DNA from: Massilia sp. TS11
GTDB taxonomy: Bacteria > Pseudomonadota > Gammaproteobacteria > Burkholderiales > Burkholderiaceae_D
Direction of reading: 5' to 3'
NCBI RefSeq assembly: GCF_022012445.1
Contig: NZ_JAKLTS010000001.1
Coordinates: 558,001-622,000, forward strand
DNA: 64,000 bases
Positions 34,501-42,104 of the stretch are shown here, piece after piece. A program made the position numbers and the translations under genes. A model generated the notes under the pieces. It was not told where the DNA came from. It did not search any database and was given only the letters and a program-made list of their open reading frames with translations. Position 1 is the stretch's first letter; every line of letters begins with the position of its first letter.

Positions 34501-37401
34501 ATGAAGAAGGTCTTCTTGTCGTATAGCTGGGATAGCACTATTCACCGCGAATGGGTCCGTAAGCTTGCCGATGCTTTAGAAGAATACGCGGAATTGCATG
34601 TCATCTGGGATGGCTATGACCTCGACGCACTAGTCGATAAGAATAAATTTATGGAGTCGGGGATTTCCGACGCCGATTTCGTCGTCGTTGTCGCGACAGC
34701 TAATTACAAAGCCAAAGCAGATAGCCGTGCTGGTGGTGTCGGGATCGAAACTTATCTCGCATCAGCTGCCCATTGGGAATCGCTGCAAACATCGGGGAAG
34801 ACCAAAGTATTGGTTGCTCTGCGTGAGAAAGGGGCGACCCCTACCTATCTCGCGGGGCAGCTGTATATCGACTTCAGCGATGATCAGAAGTTTCCTGACG
34901 CGCAAAGCGAGTTGCTTCAGCTCTTTTCGAGTATGCGGCGAGTGAGCCGTCCACCGAAGCGCCGTACTTTAGCTGCGGATGAGCATCAATATAGCTTCAC
35001 CAAGGTAGAAGATCTGATTCGAATTTGCCATCCAAGACGACGGCAAATTGTCGGCAGTGTGACAGGCACAGATTTTTCTGGCGGCAATCGCATTAAATAC
35101 GAGTTGTGGGAGACGAAAAATCCGCTGGTCGGATATTTTTTGGCGCTTTCGTCGAGTAGTAATATCACCCAGACGACCAATCATGCGATTGACCAGTTAC
35201 GGCAAGCAGACATCAATCCAATTGAAATCACAGTATTGCGCCCGCGTGCTGCCCGTGGCGAGACTTCGCTTATCTCTGGCTTGTTCGCTGCTGCTGGCTT
35301 CCGCACCAAGGTGCACGAGTACACCTATAAAGACTACCTTTGGGAATTCTGTATTGATGATGATCTAAAAAGCGTTGATGAGCCTGCAGAAATTCCGAAC
35401 TATACCGATCAAAGTGTAAAGTTCGTCAGTGAAGATGGTGACGATTGTGTAGCGCCCTCGGCCGCTGATCATATTGTCAGTTTGTTGACGACGCCTTCAT
35501 CTACCTGTGCGCACCTGGTTGTGGCACCCGGTGGGATGGGGAAGACCTCACTTTGCCTTTCTGTTGCCGTGAAACTGCACAGTCGGAAGGACTTGAAGTC
35601 GACCGTGGTGCTTATTCAGGCTGAGTCAATTCGCCGTCATGTGGCCGAAAATGGTGCGATTTCTGGCCGCATCGATTCAATGTTCTCGTTGTACGAAATG
35701 TATGCAAAGTGCAATCATTTCGACCATATTTTCGACAGAAATACTTTCGAACTTGCTTTCCTAAGCGGAAACCTAATCGTCATTATCGATGGTTTGGATG
35801 AGTTTGTATCATTGTTTCCTGAGCGCTTCAATCTCGACACTTTCCTCCAATCCCTTGAGAACTTTCACAACGAGCTTGGCAGCAGCGCGGTTCTTCTGAC
35901 CACTCGAAATTCCCATTTGGTGGATGAAGTAAAGCTGGACGAGTTGGGAATCTTGAGACTCGACTTGCTGGGATTTGATCATGCAGCCTGCCAGCGCTAC
36001 TTGAGCCGGCGTTTTCGACCCTATGGCGAGATTGGGCACGCCATCGCCGATAGAGTCCAAAGCCGGATTGACAAAACCCTATTTCTAGATCCCGAGAGTC
36101 GGGTTGTTCCCTTCTTTGCCGATATTGCGGCGACGGTAGCTGAGGACGGGTTCAAGAGCGGGGACTCAGAGGAGTTCGCCGTCATACAGGATAAGACGCC
36201 TTATCCGTCCAATAATGAATTGACTGACCACATCATCTTTTCTGTGATGCGCAGGGAGCAGATTCGCCACGGTCTTGATTTGTCGGTGGCGGACGTCGTG
36301 CATCTGATCACCGAGCTTATCGTCGAGAATCCCAAGGGATGGCCACGTCAGGAGTTGCTTGAGCGTTTGATGCTCCTCTACGATTCGCGCGGCCCGGCAC
36401 TCGCTGAAAAGATCGCGCTGAACCCGCTCTTGCTCCACAACGGAGAGATGCTGGAGCTCCGTTACTCGTTCTTGTCGTCATATTTTGACGTCATTGGGAT
36501 ATTGAACGGTATTGAACAAGTCAGCGTCGAACGGACCTTCGTCCGATCCTTGGCGCGCCTTTCTGTCGAGTCCAATGAGTTCCGCGACGTGCGGCGCTAT
36601 TTCGCTCAGCGCGTGACCGCCTCCTTCGCATGCTTTCATCACCTGATTTCGAGGTTGCGGAGCGAATACCAGCGCCTGCAAGGCGGAAGCCACCCCAATG
36701 GTCAACTTGAAATCGAGCAGTTCCGCCGCGCGATTGCTGCCTTACTGTGCATCGCTGCAATTTCCCGCGGCGGGTCGGCTCAGCACACGACCGACCTTCT
36801 TCTTCAGCTGTATGACGTGGAGCGGAAGTCCCCGGAAACGGCAGTCACTGTGAGTGGTCTATTTTTGCATGGCGAGTTTCCGCCAATTGATTTCTCTAAC
36901 CTGACAATATCAGATTCGCGCTTTGGAAATTACAGGAACTTCCTTGCGTCTAAGTTTTCAGAGACTAAGTTCATCTATTGCACTTTCGAGCACTGCTACA
37001 ACCCGGCAATCCATTCATCTTCCTTATCGCCTTCCTGTTTTGATCCTACCTGCGATGTGGGCGACTTGAATGAGTTTATCGCCTTGGTGAAGGCAGGCAA
37101 GCATGATGAGGGGAAGTTGCTCGAAACCGAGGTTCGACGATTCCTGCATTCCTTTTTCAAAGGTGATCGTTTTACCGACAACAAGACTGAGTACATCAAA
37201 TTCTCTAATCGGGTGCCTGGACTGAGTGAAAAAGGCTTCTCCAAAATGGTTGCAGAGGGCTTTATAGAGGTGAAGATTCACAAGGAAGTTGCCACATTTT
37301 ATGAAATCGCCAACGGTTTTAGACCTAGCGTCCGAAGGCTGCTCGCCGATAATTATCCAGATGCCACGATGAAGAAGTTCTTCGCATTTGTACGAGGGTG
37401 A
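34501..37401 (+). CDS. SEFIR-NACHT-pentapeptide STAND NTPase, probable antiviral defence protein
   Basis: 966 residues. Residues 1 to about 145 form a SEFIR/TIR-like domain (VFLSYSWDSTIHREWVRKLA, then ISDADFVVVVATANY; Glu83 in GGVGIETYLAS occupies the usual catalytic-Glu region). About 160-300 is an unassigned linker domain. About 320-480 is a NACHT NTPase: Walker A GGMGKTS (344-350), Walker B IVIIDGLDE (426-434), sensor LLTTRN. Helical arms follow; 796-835 looks pentapeptide-like (FSNLTISDSRFGNYRNFLAS) and 850-966 is a charged end, perhaps a winged helix. Such proteins oligomerise on sensing infection and SEFIR/TIR effectors deplete NAD+. It stands alone in an AT-rich insert. Defence role is inferred. 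Confidence 0.85.
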   Translation: MKKVFLSYSWDSTIHREWVRKLADALEEYAELHVIWDGYDLDALVDKNKFMESGISDADFVVVVATANYKAKADSRAGGVGIETYLASAAHWESLQTSGKTKVLVALREKGATPTYLAGQLYIDFSDDQKFPDAQSELLQLFSSMRRVSRPPKRRTLAADEHQYSFTKVEDLIRICHPRRRQIVGSVTGTDFSGGNRIKYELWETKNPLVGYFLALSSSSNITQTTNHAIDQLRQADINPIEITVLRPRAARGETSLISGLFAAAGFRTKVHEYTYKDYLWEFCIDDDLKSVDEPAEIPNYTDQSVKFVSEDGDDCVAPSAADHIVSLLTTPSSTCAHLVVAPGGMGKTSLCLSVAVKLHSRKDLKSTVVLIQAESIRRHVAENGAISGRIDSMFSLYEMYAKCNHFDHIFDRNTFELAFLSGNLIVIIDGLDEFVSLFPERFNLDTFLQSLENFHNELGSSAVLLTTRNSHLVDEVKLDELGILRLDLLGFDHAACQRYLSRRFRPYGEIGHAIADRVQSRIDKTLFLDPESRVVPFFADIAATVAEDGFKSGDSEEFAVIQDKTPYPSNNELTDHIIFSVMRREQIRHGLDLSVADVVHLITELIVENPKGWPRQELLERLMLLYDSRGPALAEKIALNPLLLHNGEMLELRYSFLSSYFDVIGILNGIEQVSVERTFVRSLARLSVESNEFRDVRRYFAQRVTASFACFHHLISRLRSEYQRLQGGSHPNGQLEIEQFRRAIAALLCIAAISRGGSAQHTTDLLLQLYDVERKSPETAVTVSGLFLHGEFPPIDFSNLTISDSRFGNYRNFLASKFSETKFIYCTFEHCYNPAIHSSSLSPSCFDPTCDVGDLNEFIALVKAGKHDEGKLLETEVRRFLHSFFKGDRFTDNKTEYIKFSNRVPGLSEKGFSKMVAEGFIEVKIHKEVATFYEIANGFRPSVRRLLADNYPDATMKKFFAFVRG

Positions 37402-37454
37402 TTCACAGCGCGAAATTTGTGCGCTTCAAGGTTCGGTGATAAATTCGGCAGTTA

Positions 37455-37460
37455 TATACT
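37455..37460 (+). promoter_or_regulatory. Possible -10 box for the 37488 gene
   Basis: TATACT at 37455-37460 with TTCGGT 17 bases upstream is a plausible but weak sigma-70 promoter in the short gap after the SEFIR-NACHT gene, suggesting the next gene has its own transcript. Confidence 0.35.
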
Positions 37461-37487
37461 GAGATTTGCCAGGCTTTGGAGATGTGC

Positions 37488-38210
37488 ATGCGCCTACTTT
37501 CCGCAGGTTGTCTGCTGCTTCCCGCCCTGGCCTGGGCCGACACCGGCTACTATCTGGTGACGACCTATCCGGTCGAAGGCGAAAAGACAGTCGACTACAA
37601 ATACTGGAAGGCGCGTCCGACGGGCGTGCCGCAGCGTAGCTCGCCCGAAGTCGGCGTGAGCCTGAACGTGAACGGGCGTTGGTACACGGAGTTTGGCGGC
37701 GTGTGGTTCGACTGCGCCTGCACCGGCGGCCGCAGTTTCGCCTCCTACTACTGGCAGAACGACGTGATGCTCACGCAGGGCCAGTACGATGTCGACGTCG
37801 CCTTTCACACCAAGATCGACCGCATGCACGACAGCGCGCGCGGCTATGGCTTCGAATGGGGGCCGGTGCTGCAGACCGAGATCGGGCGCACCCAGCTGAA
37901 CTTCAACCTCTTCATCCAGCGCGATCTGCGCGGCGTGGCCAATGTGCCGGCCGAACTGGTCTACCAGGCGCAGGTCAAATACCATCACAAGCCGGCGCTG
38001 TCGTTCGGCGTGCAGGCCTTCGGCGAGGTCGGCCCGTGGCAGCACTGGCTGCCGCGCGCGCGCCAGTCGCACCGCATCGGCCCGGCCATCTTCAGCGAGA
38101 TCGACGAAGGCGGCAAGCCGCGCTGGAAGCTGGAGGCGGCCATCCTCACCGGGAAGAATTCGGGCCGCACCGCCAAATCGCTGACGGCGCGCGTGCAGTA
38201 CCTGTTCTGA
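37488..38210 (+). CDS. Secreted hypothetical protein, possible outer-membrane or periplasmic beta-rich protein
   Basis: 240 residues with a clear signal peptide (RLLSAGCLLLPALAWA, cut before DTGYY). The rest is rich in Tyr/Trp and alternating hydrophobic residues (YDVDVAFHTKIDR, LNFNLFIQRDLRG, LTARVQYLF) and ends in an aromatic residue, which suggests a beta-barrel inserted in the outer membrane. I do not recognise the family. The start at 37488 has GGAG six bases upstream; ATG 37482 is less well placed. A strong hairpin follows the stop. Confidence 0.72.
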   Translation: MRLLSAGCLLLPALAWADTGYYLVTTYPVEGEKTVDYKYWKARPTGVPQRSSPEVGVSLNVNGRWYTEFGGVWFDCACTGGRSFASYYWQNDVMLTQGQYDVDVAFHTKIDRMHDSARGYGFEWGPVLQTEIGRTQLNFNLFIQRDLRGVANVPAELVYQAQVKYHHKPALSFGVQAFGEVGPWQHWLPRARQSHRIGPAIFSEIDEGGKPRWKLEAAILTGKNSGRTAKSLTARVQYLF

Positions 38211-38217
38211 TCCGGAG

Positions 38218-38239
38218 CGCCCTGGCCGGGGCCAGGGCG
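38218..38239. terminator. Hairpin between convergent genes, likely bidirectional terminator
   Basis: CGCCCTGGCC (38218-38227) and GGCCAGGGCG (38230-38239) form a perfect ten-pair inverted repeat with only two bases between, in the 43-base gap between two convergent genes. There is no T-run on either side, so it may not be a classic intrinsic terminator, but position and stability favour a role in ending transcripts or protecting 3' ends. Confidence 0.55.
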
Positions 38240-38253
38240 TTATCCGCGCCCGA

Positions 38254-40344
38254 TCAGAAGTCGAGCGTGGCCGACAGCTTCACGGTCCGCGACAGACCCG
38301 GCATCAGGTAGCCGCCCAGCGCCGGCGTCACATCACGCCAGTAGAACTTGTTGAAGGCATTGTCGACAAAGGCGCGCACCGTCACGGCCGAACCGCCGAC
38401 GCGGGTGGCGTAGCTGGCGCCCAGGTTGACCACGTGGTAGTCGGGCACGAAGGTGGTGTTCTCGACGTCGAAGGCCTTCTTGCCCGAGTACTGCCATTGG
38501 GCCGACAGCTTCAGGCCAGGCACGCCGTCCACCTCCAGGTCGCCCCATACCAGCGAGCGTAAGGCCGGCACGTCGGTCACGCGCTTGCCGTCCATGCTGG
38601 CGATACCGGTGCCCGATTCGCGCGTATTCAGCGCCGTGGCCGACACGCCGTAATCGATCGCCCCCTGTTTGCCCTGCACGGCCAGTTCCAGGCCGCGGTG
38701 GCGGTCTTCGCCGCTGCGCACGAAGGTGTTGGCGCTATTCGTAAATTCCAGGCCCTTGCTGATGTCGAACAGTGCGGCCGTCACGGCCAGGTCCTTGCCC
38801 AGCTGCGCCTTGAGGCCGATTTCAGCCTGCTTCGAGCGGCTCGGCGACAGGGCCTTGTTGGCGTTGGTGGTGCCCACCGGCGCCACGCCGCCGTGCTCCA
38901 TGCCCTGGGCGACGCTGGCGTACAGGTTCAGACCCGCGGCCGGCGTGAATACCAGCGCGGCATTCGGCAGCACGAAGCTTTCGTCGGTGTGGGCCTTGGC
39001 GTCGATGTCGTCGCGCCCGGCCTGCACCACGCGCACGCCTGCGTGCAGCTTCCATTGGTCGTTCAGGGTCAGGATGTCCTGGGCGAACAGGGCCGACTCC
39101 TTTTCGGTGCGGCGCGTGTAGACCGGGCCCGTATGCGGATTGCCCGGCGCCGGCGGCACCACGCGGTTGCGGTAGATGTTGGAGACGCCGGCGTAGTCGT
39201 AGACGTAGTCGCCATACTGGTCCTTGCGGCGCAGGGTGGAGGCGCCGAAGCTCAGGGCGTGCGCGCCCAGGCTCCCGCGCAGCATGGCCTGCAGGGCCCA
39301 CGGCGATTTCTTTTCGCCTTCGCTCTGGTAGTCGTAGACATCATAGTCGCCGTTGGCGCAGTAGCCGGGCCACAGTTCGGCGCTCGAGCAGCCATACGGG
39401 AAGGCGGTGAAGTCGTCGCGCTTGAACCAGTGGCGGTTGGCGCTGAAGCTGGCCTGCCAGCCGCCGTCGAGGGCGATCTCGAGGCGCGCGCCGAGGTTGC
39501 CGCTGCGGGTGTCGACCGGCTTGGTCCAGGGCTGATTGTTCAGCAGCGTGTCGGCTGACACGCCGCGCGGCAGGCTGCGGTTGTTAATCAGCTGGTAGCC
39601 CGGCACGGTGATCTGCGATTTATGCTGGTAGTCGCCATCGATGGCCAGCACGACGCCCGGCGCCAGGCGGAAGTCGAAGGCGGCCGAGACGAACTGGCGC
39701 TCGCCGTCGGCACCCTTGACCTGCGAGCGGATACGTTCGGCTGCGGCATTGAGGCGATAGCCGAAGCGCGTGTCCTCGAAGCGGCCGCCCAGGTCGAGGG
39801 CGGCATACAGGGTGCCGCGCTCGCTGACCGAAGCCGTGGCCGAGCGCAGGGTGCTGGCCGTGGGACGCTTGGTCACGTAGTTGATGATGCCGCCCGGCGC
39901 AGCCACGCCAGCCTGCAGACCGGCCAGACCTTTGAGCACCTCGATGCGCTCCTTGTTTTCGAGCGGGATCTGGGCGTCGGCCGGGATCGCGAAGCCGTCC
40001 TTGCGGTAGCTGCTGGCGTTATCGAGCGTGTAGCCGCGGATCGAGAACTGCTCCGCGTAGCCGACCGCGTTGTAGGCGTCGCCCACGCTTGCGTCCAGGC
40101 GCATGGCCTGGGTGGCGAGGGTGATGCCGAGGTCTTTCAGCTGCTCGCCGGAGATCACCGTGATGGCGGCCGGGGTCTGCATGACCGGGGCGTCGCCGAA
40201 ACCGCCGACGGAGGCGCGTTCGCTGGCGGCGGCTTTGCTGCCGGTGACGATCACTTCGGGCAGGGTTTGCTGGGCGGCCGCGTGGGCGCAGACGAGCTGG
40301 GCGATGGCGAGGGCCAGCAGGGTGGGGGTAAAGCGGGTTTTCAT
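38254..40344 (-). CDS. TonB-dependent outer-membrane receptor, probably for thiamin or a precursor
   Basis: 696 residues with a signal peptide (LLALAIAQLVCAHAAAQ), TonB box region (LPEVIVTGSK), plug domain (VMQTPAAITVISGEQL, then APGGIINYVTKRP) and a 22-strand-type barrel ending in Phe (VKLSATLDF). By similarity it reads as a siderophore-receptor-like protein. However, a TPP riboswitch directly precedes it, so its substrate is more likely thiamin or a thiamin precursor, repressed when TPP is plentiful. The start at 40344 begins the signal peptide; an in-frame upstream ATG lies inside the riboswitch platform. Confidence 0.9.
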   Translation of the reverse strand: MKTRFTPTLLALAIAQLVCAHAAAQQTLPEVIVTGSKAAASERASVGGFGDAPVMQTPAAITVISGEQLKDLGITLATQAMRLDASVGDAYNAVGYAEQFSIRGYTLDNASSYRKDGFAIPADAQIPLENKERIEVLKGLAGLQAGVAAPGGIINYVTKRPTASTLRSATASVSERGTLYAALDLGGRFEDTRFGYRLNAAAERIRSQVKGADGERQFVSAAFDFRLAPGVVLAIDGDYQHKSQITVPGYQLINNRSLPRGVSADTLLNNQPWTKPVDTRSGNLGARLEIALDGGWQASFSANRHWFKRDDFTAFPYGCSSAELWPGYCANGDYDVYDYQSEGEKKSPWALQAMLRGSLGAHALSFGASTLRRKDQYGDYVYDYAGVSNIYRNRVVPPAPGNPHTGPVYTRRTEKESALFAQDILTLNDQWKLHAGVRVVQAGRDDIDAKAHTDESFVLPNAALVFTPAAGLNLYASVAQGMEHGGVAPVGTTNANKALSPSRSKQAEIGLKAQLGKDLAVTAALFDISKGLEFTNSANTFVRSGEDRHRGLELAVQGKQGAIDYGVSATALNTRESGTGIASMDGKRVTDVPALRSLVWGDLEVDGVPGLKLSAQWQYSGKKAFDVENTTFVPDYHVVNLGASYATRVGGSAVTVRAFVDNAFNKFYWRDVTPALGGYLMPGLSRTVKLSATLDF

Positions 40345-40347
40345 GGT

Positions 40348-40381
40348 GTTTGCTCTCAAAACGGCCAGCGCAGGAGCAAAC
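40348..40381 (-). promoter_or_regulatory. Riboswitch expression platform with SD-sequestering stem
   Basis: On the minus strand GTTTGCTC (40381-40374) pairs perfectly with GAGCAAAC (40355-40348), whose 5' part is the likely ribosome site just ahead of ATG 40344. The loop between contains CGCTGGC (40370-40364), which is complementary to GCCAGCG of the TPP aptamer (40419-40413). Two alternative folds are therefore possible, one exposing and one hiding the ribosome site. Confidence 0.6.
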
Positions 40382-40396
40382 AAAGAAGGGTGACAG

Positions 40397-40487
40397 ACTT
40401 TGCGCTTTCCTTCGCTGGCATTATCCAGATCAGGTACGGAGGGTATTTCTCACCCGGCGCGAACAAAGCGCGCCAGGACCCCTAGCG
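40397..40487 (-). promoter_or_regulatory. TPP riboswitch (THI element)
   Basis: The minus strand carries the conserved thiamin pyrophosphate aptamer: a 5' GGGGTCC stem start near 40484, the pyrimidine-sensing GGTGAGAAATACCC (40454-40441) and the pyrophosphate-sensing ACCTGATCTGGATAATGCC (40435-40417) followed by AGCGAAGG. All are in the right order and spacing. It lies between a promoter-like TAAAAT and the TonB receptor start. Boundaries are approximate to a few bases. Confidence 0.93.
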
Positions 40488-40494
40488 AATGTCT

Positions 40495-40500
40495 ATTTTA
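40495..40500 (-). promoter_or_regulatory. Probable -10 box of the riboswitch transcript
   Basis: TAAAAT on the minus strand lies about eight bases before the aptamer's 5' stem, a good position for the start of the riboswitch RNA. Its upstream side is a GC hairpin (CGGGCGCG/CGCGCCCG around 40504-40520) directly beyond the yqhD stop, which may also end that transcript. Confidence 0.45.
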
Positions 40501-40524
40501 ACACGGGCGCGGCGCGCCCGCCGT

Positions 40525-41682
40525 TCAGCGTGCCAGTTCGAGCGCCTGGCGCGCCACATCGGGCGTCACGTCGCGCGCTTCGCCCAGCTTGGTCAGGCGG
40601 TGCGCTTCGAGCGCCTGCACGACGCCGTCGACGGCGCTGGCGTCGAGGCCGTAGTCGGCCAGGCGGGTCGGCACGCCCATCTGGGCGAAGAACTGCTCGG
40701 TGCGGGTGATGGCCGCTTCGATGCGGGTGTCCTCGTCGCCGGCGCGCAGGCCCCACACGCGTTCGGCGAACTGCAGCAGCTTGGCGCGCTTGGCCGCTTT
40801 ACGCACGCGCAGCATGGACGGCAGCACGATCGCCAGGGTCTGGGCGTGGTCCAGACCATACAGGGCGGTCAGCTCGTGGCCCAGCATGTGGGTGGCCCAG
40901 TCCTGCGGCACGCCGACGCCGATCAGGCCATTCAGGGCCAGGGTGGCGCTCCACATCAGGTTGGCGCGTACGGCGTAGTCCTCGGGCGTGGCCAGGGCCT
41001 TGGGGCCTTCTTCGATCAGGGTCTGCAGCAGACCTTCGGCGAAGCGGTCCTGCACCGGCGCGTCGGCCGGGTAGGTCAGGTACTGCTCCATCACGTGCAC
41101 GAAGGCGTCCACCACGCCATTGCCGACCTGGCGCGCGGGCAGGCTGAAGGTCTTGCTGGGGTCGAGGATGGCGAAGCGCGGGAACACGGCGCGGCTCATG
41201 AAGGCGCGCTTTTCCTGGGTGGCGCGGCGCGTGACCACGGCCGCGCTATTGGTTTCGGAGCCGGTGGCCGGCAGCGTCAGCACCACGCCCAGCGGCAGGG
41301 CACGCTGCACGGCGGCGCCGCCCTTGTCCATGATGGTCCAGGGTTCGCCGTCGAAGCACAGGGCGGCCGCGACGAATTTGCTGCCGTCGATGACGGAGCC
41401 GCCGCCCACGGCCAGCAGGAAATCGACCTGCTCGCGGCGCGCCAGCGCAATCGCGCCCTCCAGGGTTTCGAGCGTGGGATTGGGCTCGATGCCGCCGAAC
41501 TCAAACACGGTGTGCCCGGCCAGGGCCGCGCGCACTTCCTCGTAGGTGCCGTTGCGCTTGATGCTGCCGCCGCCATAGAGCATCAGCACGCGTGCGCCGG
41601 CCGGCACCAGGCGCGCCAGCGCGCTGATCTGGCCCTGGCCGAACAGGACCTGGGTGGGATTGTGGAAGTCGAAATTAAACAT
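40525..41682 (-). CDS. yqhD: Iron-containing alcohol dehydrogenase, YqhD type
   Basis: 385-residue group III dehydrogenase that reduces aldehydes with NADPH. The nucleotide motif GGGSVIDGSKFVAAAL and metal ligands in GNGVVDAFVHVMEQY (Asp, His), HMLGHELTALYGLDHAQ (two His) match YqhD. Such enzymes detoxify lipid-derived short aldehydes. The start at ATG 41682 is preferred, as AGGAG lies eight bases upstream; a GTG three codons earlier is too close to that site. Confidence 0.92.
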   Translation of the reverse strand: MFNFDFHNPTQVLFGQGQISALARLVPAGARVLMLYGGGSIKRNGTYEEVRAALAGHTVFEFGGIEPNPTLETLEGAIALARREQVDFLLAVGGGSVIDGSKFVAAALCFDGEPWTIMDKGGAAVQRALPLGVVLTLPATGSETNSAAVVTRRATQEKRAFMSRAVFPRFAILDPSKTFSLPARQVGNGVVDAFVHVMEQYLTYPADAPVQDRFAEGLLQTLIEEGPKALATPEDYAVRANLMWSATLALNGLIGVGVPQDWATHMLGHELTALYGLDHAQTLAIVLPSMLRVRKAAKRAKLLQFAERVWGLRAGDEDTRIEAAITRTEQFFAQMGVPTRLADYGLDASAVDGVVQALEAHRLTKLGEARDVTPDVARQALELAR

Positions 41683-41782
41683 GGTGGACACTCCTGAATT
41701 CGATCCCGCTATTTTATCGCGCCGTCTTGCCTGAGGTGGGAGCGTGGGCTAGGATGGCGCTTCACTGTAAGGAGGACGCCGC

Positions 41783-42100
41783 ATGGCGCATCAGGAATAC
41801 CACGAAGACGCCGAGGCCCTGCCGGCCCCGACCCGCGACATGCACCGCGCGCTGCAATCGCTGCGCGCCGAACTCGATGCGGTGGACAGCTACAGCCAGC
41901 GCTTCGAAGCCTGCACCGACCCCGAACTGAAACGCGTGCTGGCCCACCTGCGCGAGGCGAAAAAAGAGCATGCAGCGATGCTGATGGAGTGGATCCGCCG
42001 GCGCGATGTGCCGTTTGCCACGCGCATGAAGGATAGCCTGTTCAAGGCCGGGCCGATCACCGCCCAGTACCGCGACGACGAGGACACGCCGGCCGAATAA
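41783..42100 (+). CDS. Encapsulated-ferritin-like (EncFtn family) protein, lacking a key ligand
   Basis: 105 residues matching the two-helix encapsulated ferritin family in TRDMHRALQSLRAELDAVD, CTDPELKRVLAHLREAKKEH and AAMLMEWIRRRD. From recalled R. rubrum EncFtn numbering, the ferroxidase residues are Glu32, Glu62 and His65. The equivalents here are Glu30, Lys60 and His63; the nearby Trp38 is Ser36 and Glu61 is Ala59. So the iron site appears disrupted. There is no encapsulin gene next door and no C-terminal cargo-loading tail (ends DDEDTPAE). Function is open. Confidence 0.85.
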   Translation: MAHQEYHEDAEALPAPTRDMHRALQSLRAELDAVDSYSQRFEACTDPELKRVLAHLREAKKEHAAMLMEWIRRRDVPFATRMKDSLFKAGPITAQYRDDEDTPAE

Positions 42101-42104
42101 AGCC

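Larger units (their letters stand above)
34298..37487. other. Low-GC insert (defence island fragment)
   Basis: Base composition drops abruptly after the NRK gene: in 34381-34440 only 21 of 60 bases are G or C, and in 34501-34560 29 of 60, against roughly two thirds in the flanking genes. Codon use of the single gene inside is likewise AT-tolerant. The normal composition returns at the signal peptide of the next gene. No integrase, transposase, tRNA or clear flanking repeat is visible, so the entry mechanism is unknown. The leader 34298-34500 holds no gene I can support. Confidence 0.75.

Noticed and set aside
38254-40344. Ferric-siderophore receptor assignment
   Set aside because: The fold is compatible, but the TPP riboswitch makes a thiamin-related substrate more likely.
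41783-42100. Complete encapsulin nanocompartment locus
   Set aside because: There is no encapsulin shell gene on either side and no cargo-loading tail on the ferritin-like protein.
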